64,000 bases of DNA, taken from assembly GCA_016704655.1 (NCBI GenBank), contig JADIZR010000016.1, forward strand, positions 1 through 64,000, in the 5' to 3' direction. Every line of letters starts with the position of its first letter. Positions within the stretch are counted from its first letter, which is position 1. Positions 48,174 to 59,326 of this stretch are shown piece by piece. A program made the translations under genes and the position numbers. The notes beneath the pieces were generated by a model. The model worked only from the letters and a program-made list of their open reading frames with translations, had not been told where the DNA came from and ran no database searches. This DNA comes from Pseudomonadota bacterium. GTDB lineage: Bacteria > Pseudomonadota > Gammaproteobacteria > Steroidobacterales > Steroidobacteraceae.

Positions 48174-49804
48174 ATGAGACCCATCGGCGACGTCGCGCGC
48201 GCAATCGGCATTGATCCCGCGGTGCTCGAACCTTACGGCCACTACAAGGCCAAGCTGCCGCTGTCGGCCTTCAAGGGCCGCCCGAACCGCGGCAAGCTCG
48301 TGCTGGTTTCGGCCATTACGCCGACGCCGGCGGGCGAGGGCAAGACGACCACGACCATCGGCCTGGTACAGGGCTTGACGAAGATCGGTGTGCGCAGTGC
48401 CGCGGCCTTGCGCGAGCCCAGTCTCGGCCCGGTCTTCGGGATGAAGGGCGGCGGTGCAGGCGGCGGCGCGTCGGAAATGCTGCCGATGATGGACATCAAC
48501 CTGCACTTCAACGGCGACTTTCACGCCGTCTCGAGCGCGCACAACCTGCTGGCGGCGCTCGTCGACAACGCGCTGCACAACGGCAACCCGTCACGGCTCG
48601 ACCCGCGGCGCGTCACCTGAAACGCGTGGTGGACATGAACGACCGCGCGCTGCGCGACATCATCATCGGACTCGGCGGCCGTACCGAGGGCATTCCGCGC
48701 GAGAGCGGATTCGACATCACCGCCGCGAGCGAAGTGATGGCGATCCTCTGCCTTGCCAGCGACATTCCGGATCTCAAGGCCCGGCTGGGTCGCATCGTGG
48801 TGGGCTACGTCCGATGGCGTCGCCGTCACCGCCAGCCAGCTGGGTGCCGTCGGCGCGCTGGCCGCGCTGCTGAGCCAGGCGATCAAGCCGAACCTCGTGC
48901 AGACCACCGAGGGCTCGCCCGCGTTCGTGCACGGAGGCCCGTTCGCCAACATCGCTCATGGAACCAACAGCATCACAGCCACGCGTGCGGCGCTCTCGTA
49001 CGCCGACATTGTCGTGACCGAAGCAGGTTTCGCGTTCGAACTCGGCGCCGAGAAGTTCTTCGACATCAATTGTCGCTGGCGGCGGTTCGCGCCAGCCTGC
49101 ACGGTACTGGTGACGACGATCCGCGCGCTGAAGATGCACGGCGGCAAGCCGCTGGCCGAGGTGAGCAAGCCGGATGTCGAGGCGATGACTCGCGGCCTCT
49201 CCAACATGGAGAAGCACATCGAGAGCATCCGCAAGTTCGGCCAGGACTGTGTCGTGGCGATCAACGGGTTTCCGACCGACACGGCCGAGGAAGTGGCCCG
49301 CGTTGCAGAAGCACTGCGCGGGACTCGGGGTGCGGGCGGTGCCGGCAGAGCCCTTCAGCAAGAGGCGGCGCCGGCTGTGTCGAGCTCGCCGAAGTCGTGC
49401 GCGACCTCGTCGCGCGCACCGAGCCGGGATTCACGCCGCTCTACGAGTGGAGCGACTCGATCGAACACAAGATCGCGACCGTCGCCCGCGAGATGTATGG
49501 TGCACAGGCCGTGGACTACACGGCGCGCGCGAAGCGCGACCTCGAGCAGTTGCAGAAGGCGGGTTTCGACAAGCTGCCGATCTGCATCGCGAAGACGCAG
49601 CAATCCCTCTCCGACAACCCGGCCTTGCTGGGACGGCCGAAGGACTTCCTGGTCACCGTGCGCGAGATCCAGCTGGCGGCGGGGGCGGGGTTCATCATCC
49701 CGATCACGGGCGAGATCCTGCGCATGCCGGGCCTGCCGAAGGTGCCGATGGCCAGCCGGTTCGACTTGTCGGACGAGGGTGAGGTGCTGTTCTCGCGGCC
49801 CTGA
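48174..49804 (+). CDS. fhs: Formate-tetrahydrofolate ligase (several frameshifts)
   Basis: Joins formate to tetrahydrofolate using ATP, feeding one-carbon units to purine and serine synthesis. About 545 residues once repaired, normal for Fhs. Landmarks: P-loop [16 protein letters not shown] near 48328, [18 protein letters not shown] near 48415, [47 protein letters not shown] near 48901, and [15 protein letters not shown] near the end. Single-base shifts occur near 48618, 48812, 49320 and 49370, with another likely near 49070. An essential-type enzyme this well conserved makes sequence error the best explanation. AGGAAAG precedes the ATG. Confidence 0.9.
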
Positions 49805-49839
49805 GCGGCGTTCGGCGAGCAGCCGCAAGTCGACGCTCG

Positions 49840-51052
49840 TTACCGCGGCTGGATTCGCGCGCCGTCGCTGACACGATCGCTCGGGTGAACGACGACCACG
49901 TCGCCCGCTGCCACCTCTTTGAGAACTTCCGCATCGATCCCGTTCATGTGACCGATCGCGACGGTCTGCAGTCGAGCCCTTCCGTCACGATTCACGAACA
50001 CGGCCCATTCCTCGCCGTTGCGAAAAAGTGCTGACAATGGCAGCTGCAGTACATCCGGCGACTCCCACAGCAGGATTCGCGGCTCGACACGGTAACCGTG
50101 ACCGAGCGTGCGCCATTGTTCGGCAGACTCGGTGATGTCGATCACGACCTTCACGCGCTGCTCCTCGACCCCAAGGGCCGAGATTTTCGTGAAGCCGTAC
50201 GGCTCAACCCGCCGCACGACGCCTTCGAGCGCGTTGTCGCCGCCCCAGCGCTCGATGAGCACACGTTGCCCCGTCCGCCTTCACGGCCTCCGTGGAGAGC
50301 AGGTCTGTGACGACTTCGAGTTTGCCGGGATCGCCGATCTCAAGGAGCGGCGTGCCGGACGCCACGATGCCTTCGCTCTCCGCGAGCACCTGCAGGACAC
50401 CGCCACTGACTGGCGACCTGACGGTGATGCAGTCACAGTCGGCAGGACGATCCGCGCTCCTGCCGGGCGCCATCAAGCGGGCTTTCGCCTGTTCGAGTTC
50501 CGACTCGCTCACGCGCAGTCCCGCCACGGCCTCGTCGACCGCGGCCTCGGCCGTGCGCGCGCGGCGGCGGGCCGATTCCAGATCATTCTGCGAAATCGTG
50601 CGACTCGCGGCCAGGCCCTCGTAACGCTTCAGTTCCGTGATTGCGAAATCGCGTTCCGCCTGGGCACGACGCAGTTCGGCTGCCGCATGCGCGCGTGCGG
50701 CCTCACTGGCACGGATGCCGGCTCGCACTTCCGCCTCGCTGCGGCGGTCGAGGAATGAAGGATCCGATGGCTCGATGCGCGCGACGATGGTCTCGCCCGC
50801 GACGACGCTGTCGCCAGCTTCCAGCTCGATGCGTCGCATGCGGCCGGCCAGGGGCGCCGAGACGACGAACATGTCGCGCACTCGCGTCTCGCCGTCGTCG
50901 CTCACGCTGACCTGCAGCGCGCCGCGCGCGACCGTCGCCAGGTCCACGGCCACCGGCTGCGGGCGGAAGAGCCACGTCAGCGCGCCCGCGAGTGCGATGA
51001 AGGCGGGAAGCCAGAACCAGAGCCTGCGCCAGCTTGCCTGTGCATAAATCAT
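49840..51052 (-). CDS. HlyD/RND-like periplasmic adaptor (one frameshift)
   Basis: About 404 residues. An N-terminal anchor (LWFWLPAFIALAGALTWLF) precedes a membrane-fusion core: MRRIELEAGDSVVAGETIVARIEPSDPSFLDRRSEAEVRAGIRASEAARAHAAAELRRAQAERDFAITELKRYEGL (coiled coil) and ITVRSPVSGGVLQVLAESEGIVASGTPLLEIGDPGKL. A shift near 50268 moves it to a frame ending at TAA 49840-49842. Its ATG overlaps the upstream permease stop (ATGA, 51049-51052). With the FtsX permease and ABC protein it forms a MacAB-like export unit of unknown substrate. Confidence 0.8.
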
Positions 51053-53419
51053 TCCCGGGTCTTGAGCACGGCGATCAGGTCGGAGCCAGTCGAGCCGCCT
51101 GCGGACCAGCAGCACCGAGGCGAAGGTTGCGAGGAACCCGCCGAGGATGGCCCAGCCGTACGTTGACGGCTCGACGACGAACGGCACGCGGTAGAGTTCG
51201 GTTTCGAACGCGCGCACCAGCCAGCGCGCGAGCAGCCAGCCGATGCCTGCGCCAAGCGGCAGCGCAACGAAGGTCAACAGGCCGATTTCACCTATGAGTA
51301 TGTATTCGACTTCGCGACGTGAGAACCCGAGCACACGCATCGTCGCCAATTCGCGCGCGCGTTCGGCCAGCGCGATGCGGGCGGCGTTGTACGTCACCCC
51401 GCACGCCAGCGTCACCGAAAAGACGATGAAGAAGCCGACGTAGATCAGTATGGTCTTCGCCATTGTCTCGTTGAAGGTTGTCACCGCGGCGCTCCGCAGG
51501 TTCACGGCACTGACCTGCGGCATTTGCTTCAGCTCACGATACAGGCGGGTCGCGGACAGCGGATCCACGCGCAGGTGCCCTGCCGTGACGCTCGGCGGCT
51601 CGTGCATCGCGCGGTTCAGCGCGTCGATGTCGATATAGGCAGGCCGGCCGATGTAGGTTTCGAAAGTCGCGGTCACCGGAATCTCCAGCACGGGCCGGCG
51701 GCCCTCGAGGACCTCGACGGTTATGGAATCACCCGGCCGCACCGCCAGCCGATCCGCGAGCACCGTCGAGATCACCAGGCCTTCCGGGGGCAGGTCCAGC
51801 GCCGTGCCTTGCGCGTCATAAACACGATAGAGCGTCTGGTGGGCAGGAACGCCCTGGACGACATCCCGCACCACGCGCGGACCAGAGCGCAGTTTCGCAG
51901 CCACCGTGCGCATCGGCTCGACCGCGAGCACGCCAGGCATGCGCGCCAGTTCGCGCACGGCTGCGCTGGAACGCGCTTCGACCAGTCCCACACTGACATC
52001 CTGGCCCTGCGCCTGCAGAAAATACACATCGACGATGCGGTGGATGGCGTCGAGCCACTGCATCGACACGATCAGCACCGCAACCGACACCGCGATACCG
52101 AGGCTGGTGACGAGTGAACGCAGGGGCCAGCGCGAGGCCTGGCGCAGCACGATGCGCGTGGGTTGGTCGAGCCGCTCGAAGAACCGCGGCAGAAACAGCC
52201 GGCTGCGCCGGAACAGGGGCGGGGCGGGTGGGTGCATCGCGGCGGCGGGCGACAGTGCTGCGGCTCGGCGCACGGCTCCGATCGCACCCAGCAGGGCGGC
52301 ACCCACGCTTGCGCCAGCCGCCAGCAGGAACGGACTGGCGTTCGGTCGGAACAGCAGGAACGGAAACCGATAGAAATCGGAGTACATCGTCGTGCTGTAG
52401 AGCCCGAGCCAGTAGCCGAAGAACCAGCCGAGCAGAGTGCCCACGACGCCAATCGCGAGCACGAGCTTCACGTAATGCCAGGCGATCAGGGTGTTGCCGT
52501 AGCCGAAAGCCTTCAGCAGCCCGATCTCCGGACGCTCGACCGCCACCAGCCGGGCGACCACCATGTTGGTGAGGAACGCCGCCACTGCCAGGAAGACGGT
52601 GGGCAGGAAGCGCGCCATGGTTTCGAGCTGATCGATCTCATTGGACAGGAACCAGTTCGATGCCTGGTCGGCGCGCACGTAGGCGCCGTGGCTGCCGTAG
52701 CGATCGAGTAAACCGTCCATTTCGACGACGACCCGCTCGGGATTGACGCCGCGCAACAGGCTCGCGGAGACTTCGTTGAAGGCGCCCTCCAGGTCGTACG
52801 CAGCCTGCAGCGTCTCGCGGCCCATCCACAGCACACCGTAGCGAAGGTCATCCGGCATCAGTGCTCCCGGCCCTATCGTGTAGACGTACTCCGGGGACAG
52901 CGCCACGCCGACCACCACGAGGTTGCGCCAGCGCCCGCTCATGACCGCGCGCAGGTGATCGCCGAGACCGAGCTTGTGTGCAAGCGCGAATGGTTCCGAC
53001 AGCACGACTTCATCGGGCTTACCGGACTGCGGGTAGCGGCCTTCGCGCAGCGCCAGCCGGTTGAGGCGGGGTTCTCCGTCTTCAGGGACTGAGACTAATT
53101 GACCCATGACGGGTTCTGCGAACCCTTCCACGTCCAGCACCGCGCTGCGAATGACGCGGGTTTCGACAGTCTGCACGCCGTCAATCGCGGCGATCCTGGA
53201 GGCGAGGCTTTCCGGGGCGCGCTTGACCTGCGCGAACACATCGGCGAACCGGTAGCGTTCGTAATAAGCGGCCGAGGTGTCGCGCAGTGCTTCGAGCGAC
53301 GTGAGTGACATCACGAGGAGTCCGACGCCCGACGCGATCACGAGCCCGATCGCGAGCACCTGGCCGCGCAGGCGCCAGAGGTCGCGTACCAGCTTACGAT
53401 CGAGCGGATGCAGATTCAT
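51049..53419 (-). CDS. FtsX-like ABC permease (C-terminal frameshift)
   Basis: Inner-membrane permease of about 790 residues with the two-repeat FtsX/MacB layout: membrane helices near the N-terminus (VLAIGLVIASGVGLLVM), a large periplasmic domain, then two C-terminal bundles of three or more helices. The true end, LDLIAVLKTRE then TGA at 51049-51051, lies in a different frame from the body; a shift near 51085-51095 is responsible. In the raw sequence this removes the stop and fuses the permease to the downstream adaptor as one open frame of 1071 codons, an artefact. Confidence 0.82.
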
Positions 53420-53423
53420 GGCG

Positions 53424-54143
53424 TCACCACACCAGCTCGCGCGCCGGGCGGCGTTGCGGGTTGCGCCGTTCCTGCTGGATGCGTCCGTCGCCGAGCACCA
53501 GCACGCGATCAGCCATGTCGGCGATGACCGCGTTGTGCGTGATCAGCACCGTGGTCGTGCCGAGCTCGCGGTGAATGCGCTCGATCGCCTCGAGCACGAG
53601 CACGCCGGTCTGGCTGTCGAGCGCGCCAGTCGGCTCGTCGCACAACAGGATGTCCGGTTGCTTGGCGATTGCGCGCGATGGCCACGCGCTGTTGCTCGCC
53701 ACCCGACAGCTGGGCGGAAAATGGTGCAGCCGCTCGCCCGGGCCCACGAGCCGCAGTGCGGCCCCGGGCTCCATCGGGCGCGTCGCGATTTCGGTGACGA
53801 GGGCGACGTTTTCGAGCGCGGTCAGGCTCGAGATCAGGTTGTAGAACTGGAAGACGAAACCGACGTGCTCGCGACGATACCGCGTGAGGTCGCGATCGTC
53901 CTCGTGGGTGAGGTCGTGGTCTCCGAACCAGGCTTCACCCGTGCTTGCTGAATCGAGACCGCCGAGGATGTTGAGCAGGGTGGACTTGCCGCTGCCCGAC
54001 GGGCCGAGCAGCACGACCATTTCGCCAGGCCACAGTTCAAGGTCGACGCCGCGCAGCGCATGCACTTCGACTTCGCCCGTGCGGTAGACCTTGCCGAGGT
54101 CGCGCGCGCGGAGCACTGGCCGTTGCGTGCCCGGGGTCGACAT
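53424..54143 (-). CDS. ABC transporter ATP-binding protein (LolD/MacB type; compensating frameshifts)
   Basis: About 240 residues: Walker [11 protein letters not shown]-loop near [17 protein letters not shown], Walker [12 protein letters not shown], and H-loop LITHN. The signature [14 protein letters not shown] is not in the main frame: near 53665-53725 a missing base and a second change put [16 protein letters not shown] in its place. Reading the other frame gives [11 protein letters not shown], so the protein is almost certainly active. It starts at ATG 54143, four bases before the permease gene, in the same operon. Confidence 0.82.
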   Translation of the reverse strand: MSTPGTQRPVLRARDLGKVYRTGEVEVHALRGVDLELWPGEMVVLLGPSGSGKSTLLNILGGLDSASTGEAWFGDHDLTHEDDRDLTRYRREHVGFVFQFYNLISSLTALENVALVTEIATRPMEPGAALRLVGPGERLHHFPPSCRVASNSAWPSRAIAKQPDILLCDEPTGALDSQTGVLVLEAIERIHRELGTTTVLITHNAVIADMADRVLVLGDGRIQQERRNPQRRPARELVW

Positions 54144-54264
54144 GACCGTGTGGACCTCACCGGCGAACAGGAATCCGCCGAAAAGCTTGCTCGCTGCCGC
54201 CCGGGGCAGCAATAAGAGCAGTCACGGAGGAGCAATGCGCCAGCTAACACAAGCGCCTGATTTT

Positions 54265-54642
54265 TCAATGGTTACCGGTCATTGCGTACGCGGCAGCACC
54301 GATGACGAGCGCGACCAGCGCGACGAAATCCGCGGTCACCACGCGACCGACCAGCGCGTTGTAGCCGCCGCTCGACCATGCCAGCAGCAGGAACGACAGC
54401 ACGCTGACGAAGGCGGCGATGAAGGCGATGGCCTGCAGTGATGGCTTGAAGGCCGCGAAAACCAGGAAGGCGCCTAACAACCCGAAGAGCACCGCCCGGT
54501 GCCGCATGAGGATCGCCAGGTTGGGTTCGCTGAAATCGAGTCCGTAGAGCGCTGCCAACCGGCCGGCTCCCATCGCTCCGGACAACGGTAGCAGGTGGAT
54601 GATCCCCGCCAGGACCAGGCTCGCCGACACCAGGTATCGCAT
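54265..54642 (-). CDS. Small four-helix membrane protein
   Basis: Protein of 125 residues with four hydrophobic helices (LVSASLVLAGIIHLLPL, HRAVLFGLLGAFLVFAAF, AIAFIAAFVSVLSFLLLAW and FVALVALVIGAAAYAM). It resembles small integral proteins of unknown function often annotated as hypothetical. There is no catalytic motif. Intact; about 120 bases upstream of the ABC operon and in the same direction. Confidence 0.6.
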   Translation of the reverse strand: MRYLVSASLVLAGIIHLLPLSGAMGAGRLAALYGLDFSEPNLAILMRHRAVLFGLLGAFLVFAAFKPSLQAIAFIAAFVSVLSFLLLAWSSGGYNALVGRVVTADFVALVALVIGAAAYAMTGNH

Positions 54643-54723
54643 CGCTTCTCCCTTGCCCGTCGTCCGGGCTGCTTGCCGCGCGTTGTCCTGGCTGTGAGCC
54701 CCAAATGCAGGAGCGTTGCGTCA

Positions 54724-55093
54724 TGAGTGCCCCTCGAAAGACACGATACGCTGCAGTGTTCGCGGCCGGGTTGCTGTGCCTCGCGCAAGCCGTTCCGGCG
54801 TCCGCTGGCTCGCCACCGCACTACCCGCCGGGTTGGCACGGCATTCCCAGCGCCATGACCAGCACCGTTACGACGGTCGGCGCTACGTCGTGGTCGATCG
54901 ACTGCCGCGCGGCTGCCGCCACGTCTACTATCGCGGCCAGCCGTACTACTACCACGGCGCCCATTGGTACCGACCCTACGGTGCGCGGTTCGTCGCCGTG
55001 GCTCCGCCGGCAGGCGTGATCATCGACGGCCGCGGCGTCACTTTTTACGGCGTGGGTGCCGCTGGTCCGCTGGTGAGGCCGGTCGGTCGGTAA
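54724..55093 (+). CDS. Exported Tyr/Gly-rich protein (frameshifted)
   Basis: About 122 residues. A signal peptide (FAAGLLCLAQAVPASAG) is read from ATG 54724, followed by PPHYPPGWHG. A frame change near 54840 then gives GRRYVVVDRLPRGCRHVYYRGQPYYYHGAHWYRPYGARFVAVAPPAGVII, an outer-membrane or periplasmic Tyr-Arg-rich pattern common in proteins of unknown function (DUF6515-like). The end overlaps the 3' end of the opposing amidohydrolase by about 50 bases. Confidence 0.6.
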
Positions 55094-56341
55094 CGGTCGC
55101 GCAACTCCGTTTGCCGCGAACGCATCGACTGCGACTTGCCGCCGATCCAGACCTGTTCGGCGACCGACGTCACTTCGAGCGGATCACCGGACCACAATAC
55201 GAGGTCCGCAGGCGATCCGGGCATGATGCGGCCCGCTTCAGCGCCAAGGCCGAACACGTCCGCCGGCGTGGACGTCAGTGCCGCCAGCGCGGCGTCCCAA
55301 GGCAGACCATGCGCGACGGCAACGCCTGCGCCTTGCCGTACCTTGTGCGCCTGGTTAGTCCCGGCGGAAAGATGCGTGAACATGACGGGCACGCCCGCGC
55401 GCTGCAGTTGCGCCGCGTTCTCCATCGAGGCGCCAAGCTGATCGAACGTGCCGGGCAGGGCGAGCAGGGGTTCCAGCACCACCGGTACTTTCGACCGGGC
55501 GAGCAGCGTGGCCACCTGCGACGCCTGCGCGCCACCGACGATCACCGGCTTCACGCCGTGCCTGGCTGCGAATTCCAGCACCTGCCGGATGTCCACCGCG
55601 CGATCCACGGCAAACGCCATGCGTCCGCCGGCGAGGTATCGGGCGAAGACCTCGCGTCCCGTCGGTGTCAGCAGGCGCACGTCGCCGGCCTGCAGCGGCT
55701 TGCCCGGCAGCGCCTCACGCGTCGCCTGCTCGAGCAACATGAACTGCGCGCCGCGGCTGAAGCCGACGCCGTCGGTCGCGGACGTACCCATGTCGAGGAA
55801 CTGCGTGCGGCTCGCCGCAACGAAGGGGTTGCTGCTGCCGTCGAGGCGCGCCACCGCGCCCTGTCCCGCAAACAGGGTGCCGGATGCGTTCGGCGCGATC
55901 ATCGCGAAGGTGATGCCCTCGGCGCGATTGACGCCGATGGCGGCCGAATCGGGATTGAAAGCCTGGGTGACGTCGAATTCGGGCCGGGGCACGAAACCCG
56001 GGCCGGAGGCGCCGCTGTCAACGAGGGCCGCCCTGTCGACGGTGGACGATTCCAGCTCGATCTCGCTGATGCCGAGTCCCGAAATGCCGCCGAATAGACC
56101 TGGCGTCAGTGGGCGACCGTTGGCTTCGGTCACCTGGGCGCCTGGTGCTGCCAGGTTGCTACCCACTTCGACCACGCGACCGCCGCGCACGAGCACGTCG
56201 GTGCGTTCGAGTGTGCCCTGGGTCGTCAGGGTATGGACCCTGGCGTTGCGGATCAGCACGTCCTGCGCCTGCGCAGGTACGGGCAGTGCACTAGGCGACC
56301 AGGGACAGCGCGAGCAGTGCAATGATGCGCTGGCGGTTCAT
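55045..56341 (-). CDS. Exported amidohydrolase (N-terminal frameshift)
   Basis: About 430 residues, amidohydrolase superfamily. The start is ATG 56341, which overlaps the stop of the upstream amidohydrolase (ATGA). A signal peptide MNRQRIIALLALSLVA is followed by an extra T near 56292 (GCCTAGTGC) that shifts into QDVLIRNARVHTLTTQGTLE. Later parts include RPLTPGLFGGISGLGISEIE, GVKPVIVGGAQASQVATLL and DLVLWSGDPLEV. The first metal-binding HxH motif is not visible, so it may lack a metal site like some family members. It pairs with the next gene. Confidence 0.72.
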
Positions 56342-57730
56342 CGTGCGGCTCCCGGCTGGCCGAGCAGGAAATCGGATCGGGGCGTGGCGCGCGGATGGTT
56401 CCGGTCGAACGCCAGTGCGCCGTCGATATAGACGAGGTCCGGCAGCGCATACACGCTGAAGGGATCGCGGTTCCAGACCACGACGTCGGCCATCTTGCCC
56501 GGCTCGAGCGTGCCAACCCGGCCGGCGATACCTAGCGCCTTCGCGGCATTCGACGTGACCCAGCGGATTGCGCGCTCCGGCGGAATGTCGAGGCCGGCGC
56601 GCTGCCCACGCGACATGGCCTTCGCCGCTTCCTGGTTCAGCCGCTGGATGCCCTCGTCGGAGTCCGAATGAACGATCGCGCAGCCGTCCTTCGGCGCATC
56701 GACGTAGGCGAGGTTCTCCCAGATGCCGTCATAGGCTTCGAGCTTGAAGCCCCACCAGTCGGCCCAGAGTGCACCGCAGACGCCTTCCTGCGCGAGGCGG
56801 TCCGCGATCTTGTACGCCTCGACGCCGTGATGGAACGCCGCGACCTTGAAGCCGAATTCCTTCGCGAGGTCGAGCATCACGGCCATCTCGTCGGCGCGGT
56901 AGCAGTCCACTTGCACCTGCACTTTCCCCTGCATCGCGGCGACCAGGGTCTCCGAGCCGCAGATCGCGCTTCGGCAGCACGGGCTGCTCGGCCGGATCGC
57001 GATCCTTTGCTTTCTTCTTCTCATAGGCAGCGACGTCCGCGTCGTACTTCTGCCACTGTTGCTGATAGTCCTCGGCGTCGGCGAAGGCCTGCCGGTAGCC
57101 AGCGACGTTACCCATGCGCGTCGACGGCGCCTGGTTGCGCTCCCCCGTAGACCCGCTTGGGGTTTTCGCCGCAGGCCATCTTCAGGCCCTGCGGCGCCCC
57201 GGGAAACTTCATCGCCTGGTACGTCGTAGCGGGGACGTTGCGCAGCGTGACGCCGCGGCCGCCGATGAGGTTGCCGGACCCCGGGAGGATCTGGATCGTC
57301 GTCACACCGCCCGCGAGTGCGGTCGCAAAGCCCGGGTCCTGCGGCCAGACCGAATGTTCGGCCCAGACACCCGCCGTCACCGGATCGGTCATCTCGTTTG
57401 CCATCCTGCGTCGCGTTGACGCCGGGGCTTGCGTACGCCGAGGTGTGAGTGCACGTCGATCAGCCCGGGCGTGACCCAGCGGCCCTTCGCGTCGATCGTG
57501 GTCGCGTCACCCTGTGGCATCGCCGTGCCGACCCCGACGATCTTGCCGCCGCGAATCAGCACGTCCGCGCCGTCGAGCCGGCGGCCAGTCCCGTCGAGGA
57601 CCGTCGCATTGCGGATCAGCACCGGGGTGCTCGAAGGTGGCTGGTAGGTGGACGGGTAGGGTTCGGGGGCCGCCTGGGCCGCCAGGGCGAAGAAGGTGAG
57701 TGTAGCCCCGCCGAACCTTGTCAACATCAT
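56338..57730 (-). CDS. Exported amidohydrolase, imidazolonepropionase-like (several frameshifts)
   Basis: About 460 residues. ATG 57730 lies nine bases after AGGAGG. A signal peptide (LTRFGGATLTFFALAAQAA) precedes VLIRNATVLDGTGRRLDGADVLIRGGKIVGVG and the metal motif WVTPGLIDVHSHLG. Frames then break near 57415, near 57105 and near 57000, continuing with VTAGVWAEHSVWPQDPGFATALAGGVTTIQILPGSGNLIGGRG and ending with AAFHHGVEAYKIADRLAQEGV and GTLEPGKMADVVVWNRDPFSVYA. Periplasmic; probably hydrolyses a cyclic amide or dipeptide. Forms an operon with the next amidohydrolase. Confidence 0.75.
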
Positions 57731-57831
57731 CTGGCTCATCCTCCTGCCAGCGGCGAAAGCGCAACGGAATGCGCCTTCGTGCCCGCAACCATCTACCATC
57801 CGCGTACAAGAACAAGCAGGGGGCTTCGGCC

Positions 57832-59175
57832 ATGCGGGAGTGGATCGCAGCATTTGCCCGCAGGGCAGGCAACTACGTGCCGGACGCCGCTGCGTCCGCG
57901 GTCATCATGCTGTTTGCCCTGGCAGGCACGTCCCTTGCCGCTAGGCGATAACCTGCTCACCAACGTCGACGCCTTCTATCGCGGTCTCTGGATGCTGTTG
58001 CCTTTCAGCATGCAGATGACGCTGATTCTCGTGCTCAGCACGGTGCTGAGCCTGACCGCCGCATTCCGTCGCGCGATCCGCCGCATCGCGGACCTGCCGC
58101 AGACAGTCACGCAGGTGATCGCGCTGGCGGTGTGCGTGAATTCCATCCTGAGTTACCTGTACTGGGGTCTTGGCCTGGCCATGGGACCGCTGATCGCGGT
58201 GTACTTCGCCGAAGCCGCGGAACGCAAAGGGCTGCGCATCGATTTCCCGTTTTTTCTCGCGACAGTGTTCGCCGCCGGATCCGTCTGGCAGTTCGGGCTG
58301 TCGTCGACGGCTGCCCTGCTGGCGGCGACACCCGGAAATTTCCTGGAGCAGGAGGCAGGGGTCATGGCACTCGGCACGACGATCGGCTCGTTGCCCGCGC
58401 TCATGGTTACGCTAGTGTTCCCGCTGTCGTTGGTCCTGCTGGCGCGTTACCTGATGCCGCAGCAGGTGCAGCCGATCTCGGCCTTTCCGGCCGCGGCGGG
58501 CGTTGGCGCTGCCTGCTGCCGGAGCCGGGTCCGGCAGCCGGGGACGGCGCGGCCGGCTTTTCCGGCTGGACCGAGCGGACCTTCCTGTTTCCCCTCCTGC
58601 TCTGCATCGCGCTCCTGGCCTGACTGTACCACCATTTCATCAACAAGGGTCTCGGCCTCGAACTCAATTCGATGGTCACCGTGCTGCTGTTGCTCGCGCT
58701 GCTGATGCAGCGCAGTTTCGGCGCGTTCTCGCGCGCGATGGCCAGGGCCGTCGTGTCGTGCTGGCCGGTCATCGTGCTGTACCAGCTCTACGGCGGAGTC
58801 GCCGGGATGCAGTTCACGCGGGTCGGCCGCTGGTTTGCGCAGGTGTTCGCCGACCTGGCGACGCCGCTGACGTTTCCGCTGCTGACTGCGGTTGGCGCTT
58901 CGATCATCGCGATCTTCGTGCCGTCGAGCGGCGGGCAGTGGATCATCCAGGGTTTCGTCACCGTCACCTCGGCGAATGCGCTGGGGGCAACGCCGCAGCA
59001 GGGGCTGCTCGCGCTCGGGGTCGGCGACCAGATGGGTAACCTGCTCGCGCCGTTCTGGGTCGTGGTGGCGGCGGGCATCGCACGCATCGACTTCCGCGAA
59101 ATATTCGGCCACCTGGTCGTCTTCGCGGCGCTCTGGTTCGTCGTCGGCGTCAGCATCTTCACCTTCGTGCAGTGA
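57832..59175 (+). CDS. atoE: Short-chain fatty acid permease, AtoE-like (frameshifted)
   Basis: Inner-membrane transporter of about 445 residues. Pieces: GNYVPDAAASAVIMLFALAGTSLA, then NVDAFYRGLWMLLPFSMQMTLILVLSTVL, ATVFAAGSVWQFGLSSTAALLAATPGNFLE, and at the end FVPSSGGQWIIQGFVTVTSANALGATPQQGLLALGVGDQMGNLLAPFWVVVAAGIA. The SSGGQW motif and the end pattern identify the TIGR00366/AtoE group. Frame changes near 57945, 58530 and 58620 (TGA in the raw frame) break it. Takes up butyrate-type acids; matches the lipid-using lifestyle suggested by the DGAT gene. Confidence 0.78.
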
Positions 59176-59326
59176 CGGCAGCCCGGCATGACGCGCTGGT
59201 GATCGCCGGCGCGGCGCTCCAGGCATATGCGCAGCAGGACACCCACTACTACGTATTTTTCGAGGGCCGGGGTGGCGGTATTTGTGGCGCTTGAAGGCCC
59301 CGATGGCGGGCCGGCGAGGGCTTGCG

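Noticed and set aside
50204..53419. A single-protein fusion of FtsX permease and HlyD adaptor
   Set aside because: The normal permease end and stop are present in another frame, and the adaptor has its own overlapping ATG, so it is two genes and one indel.
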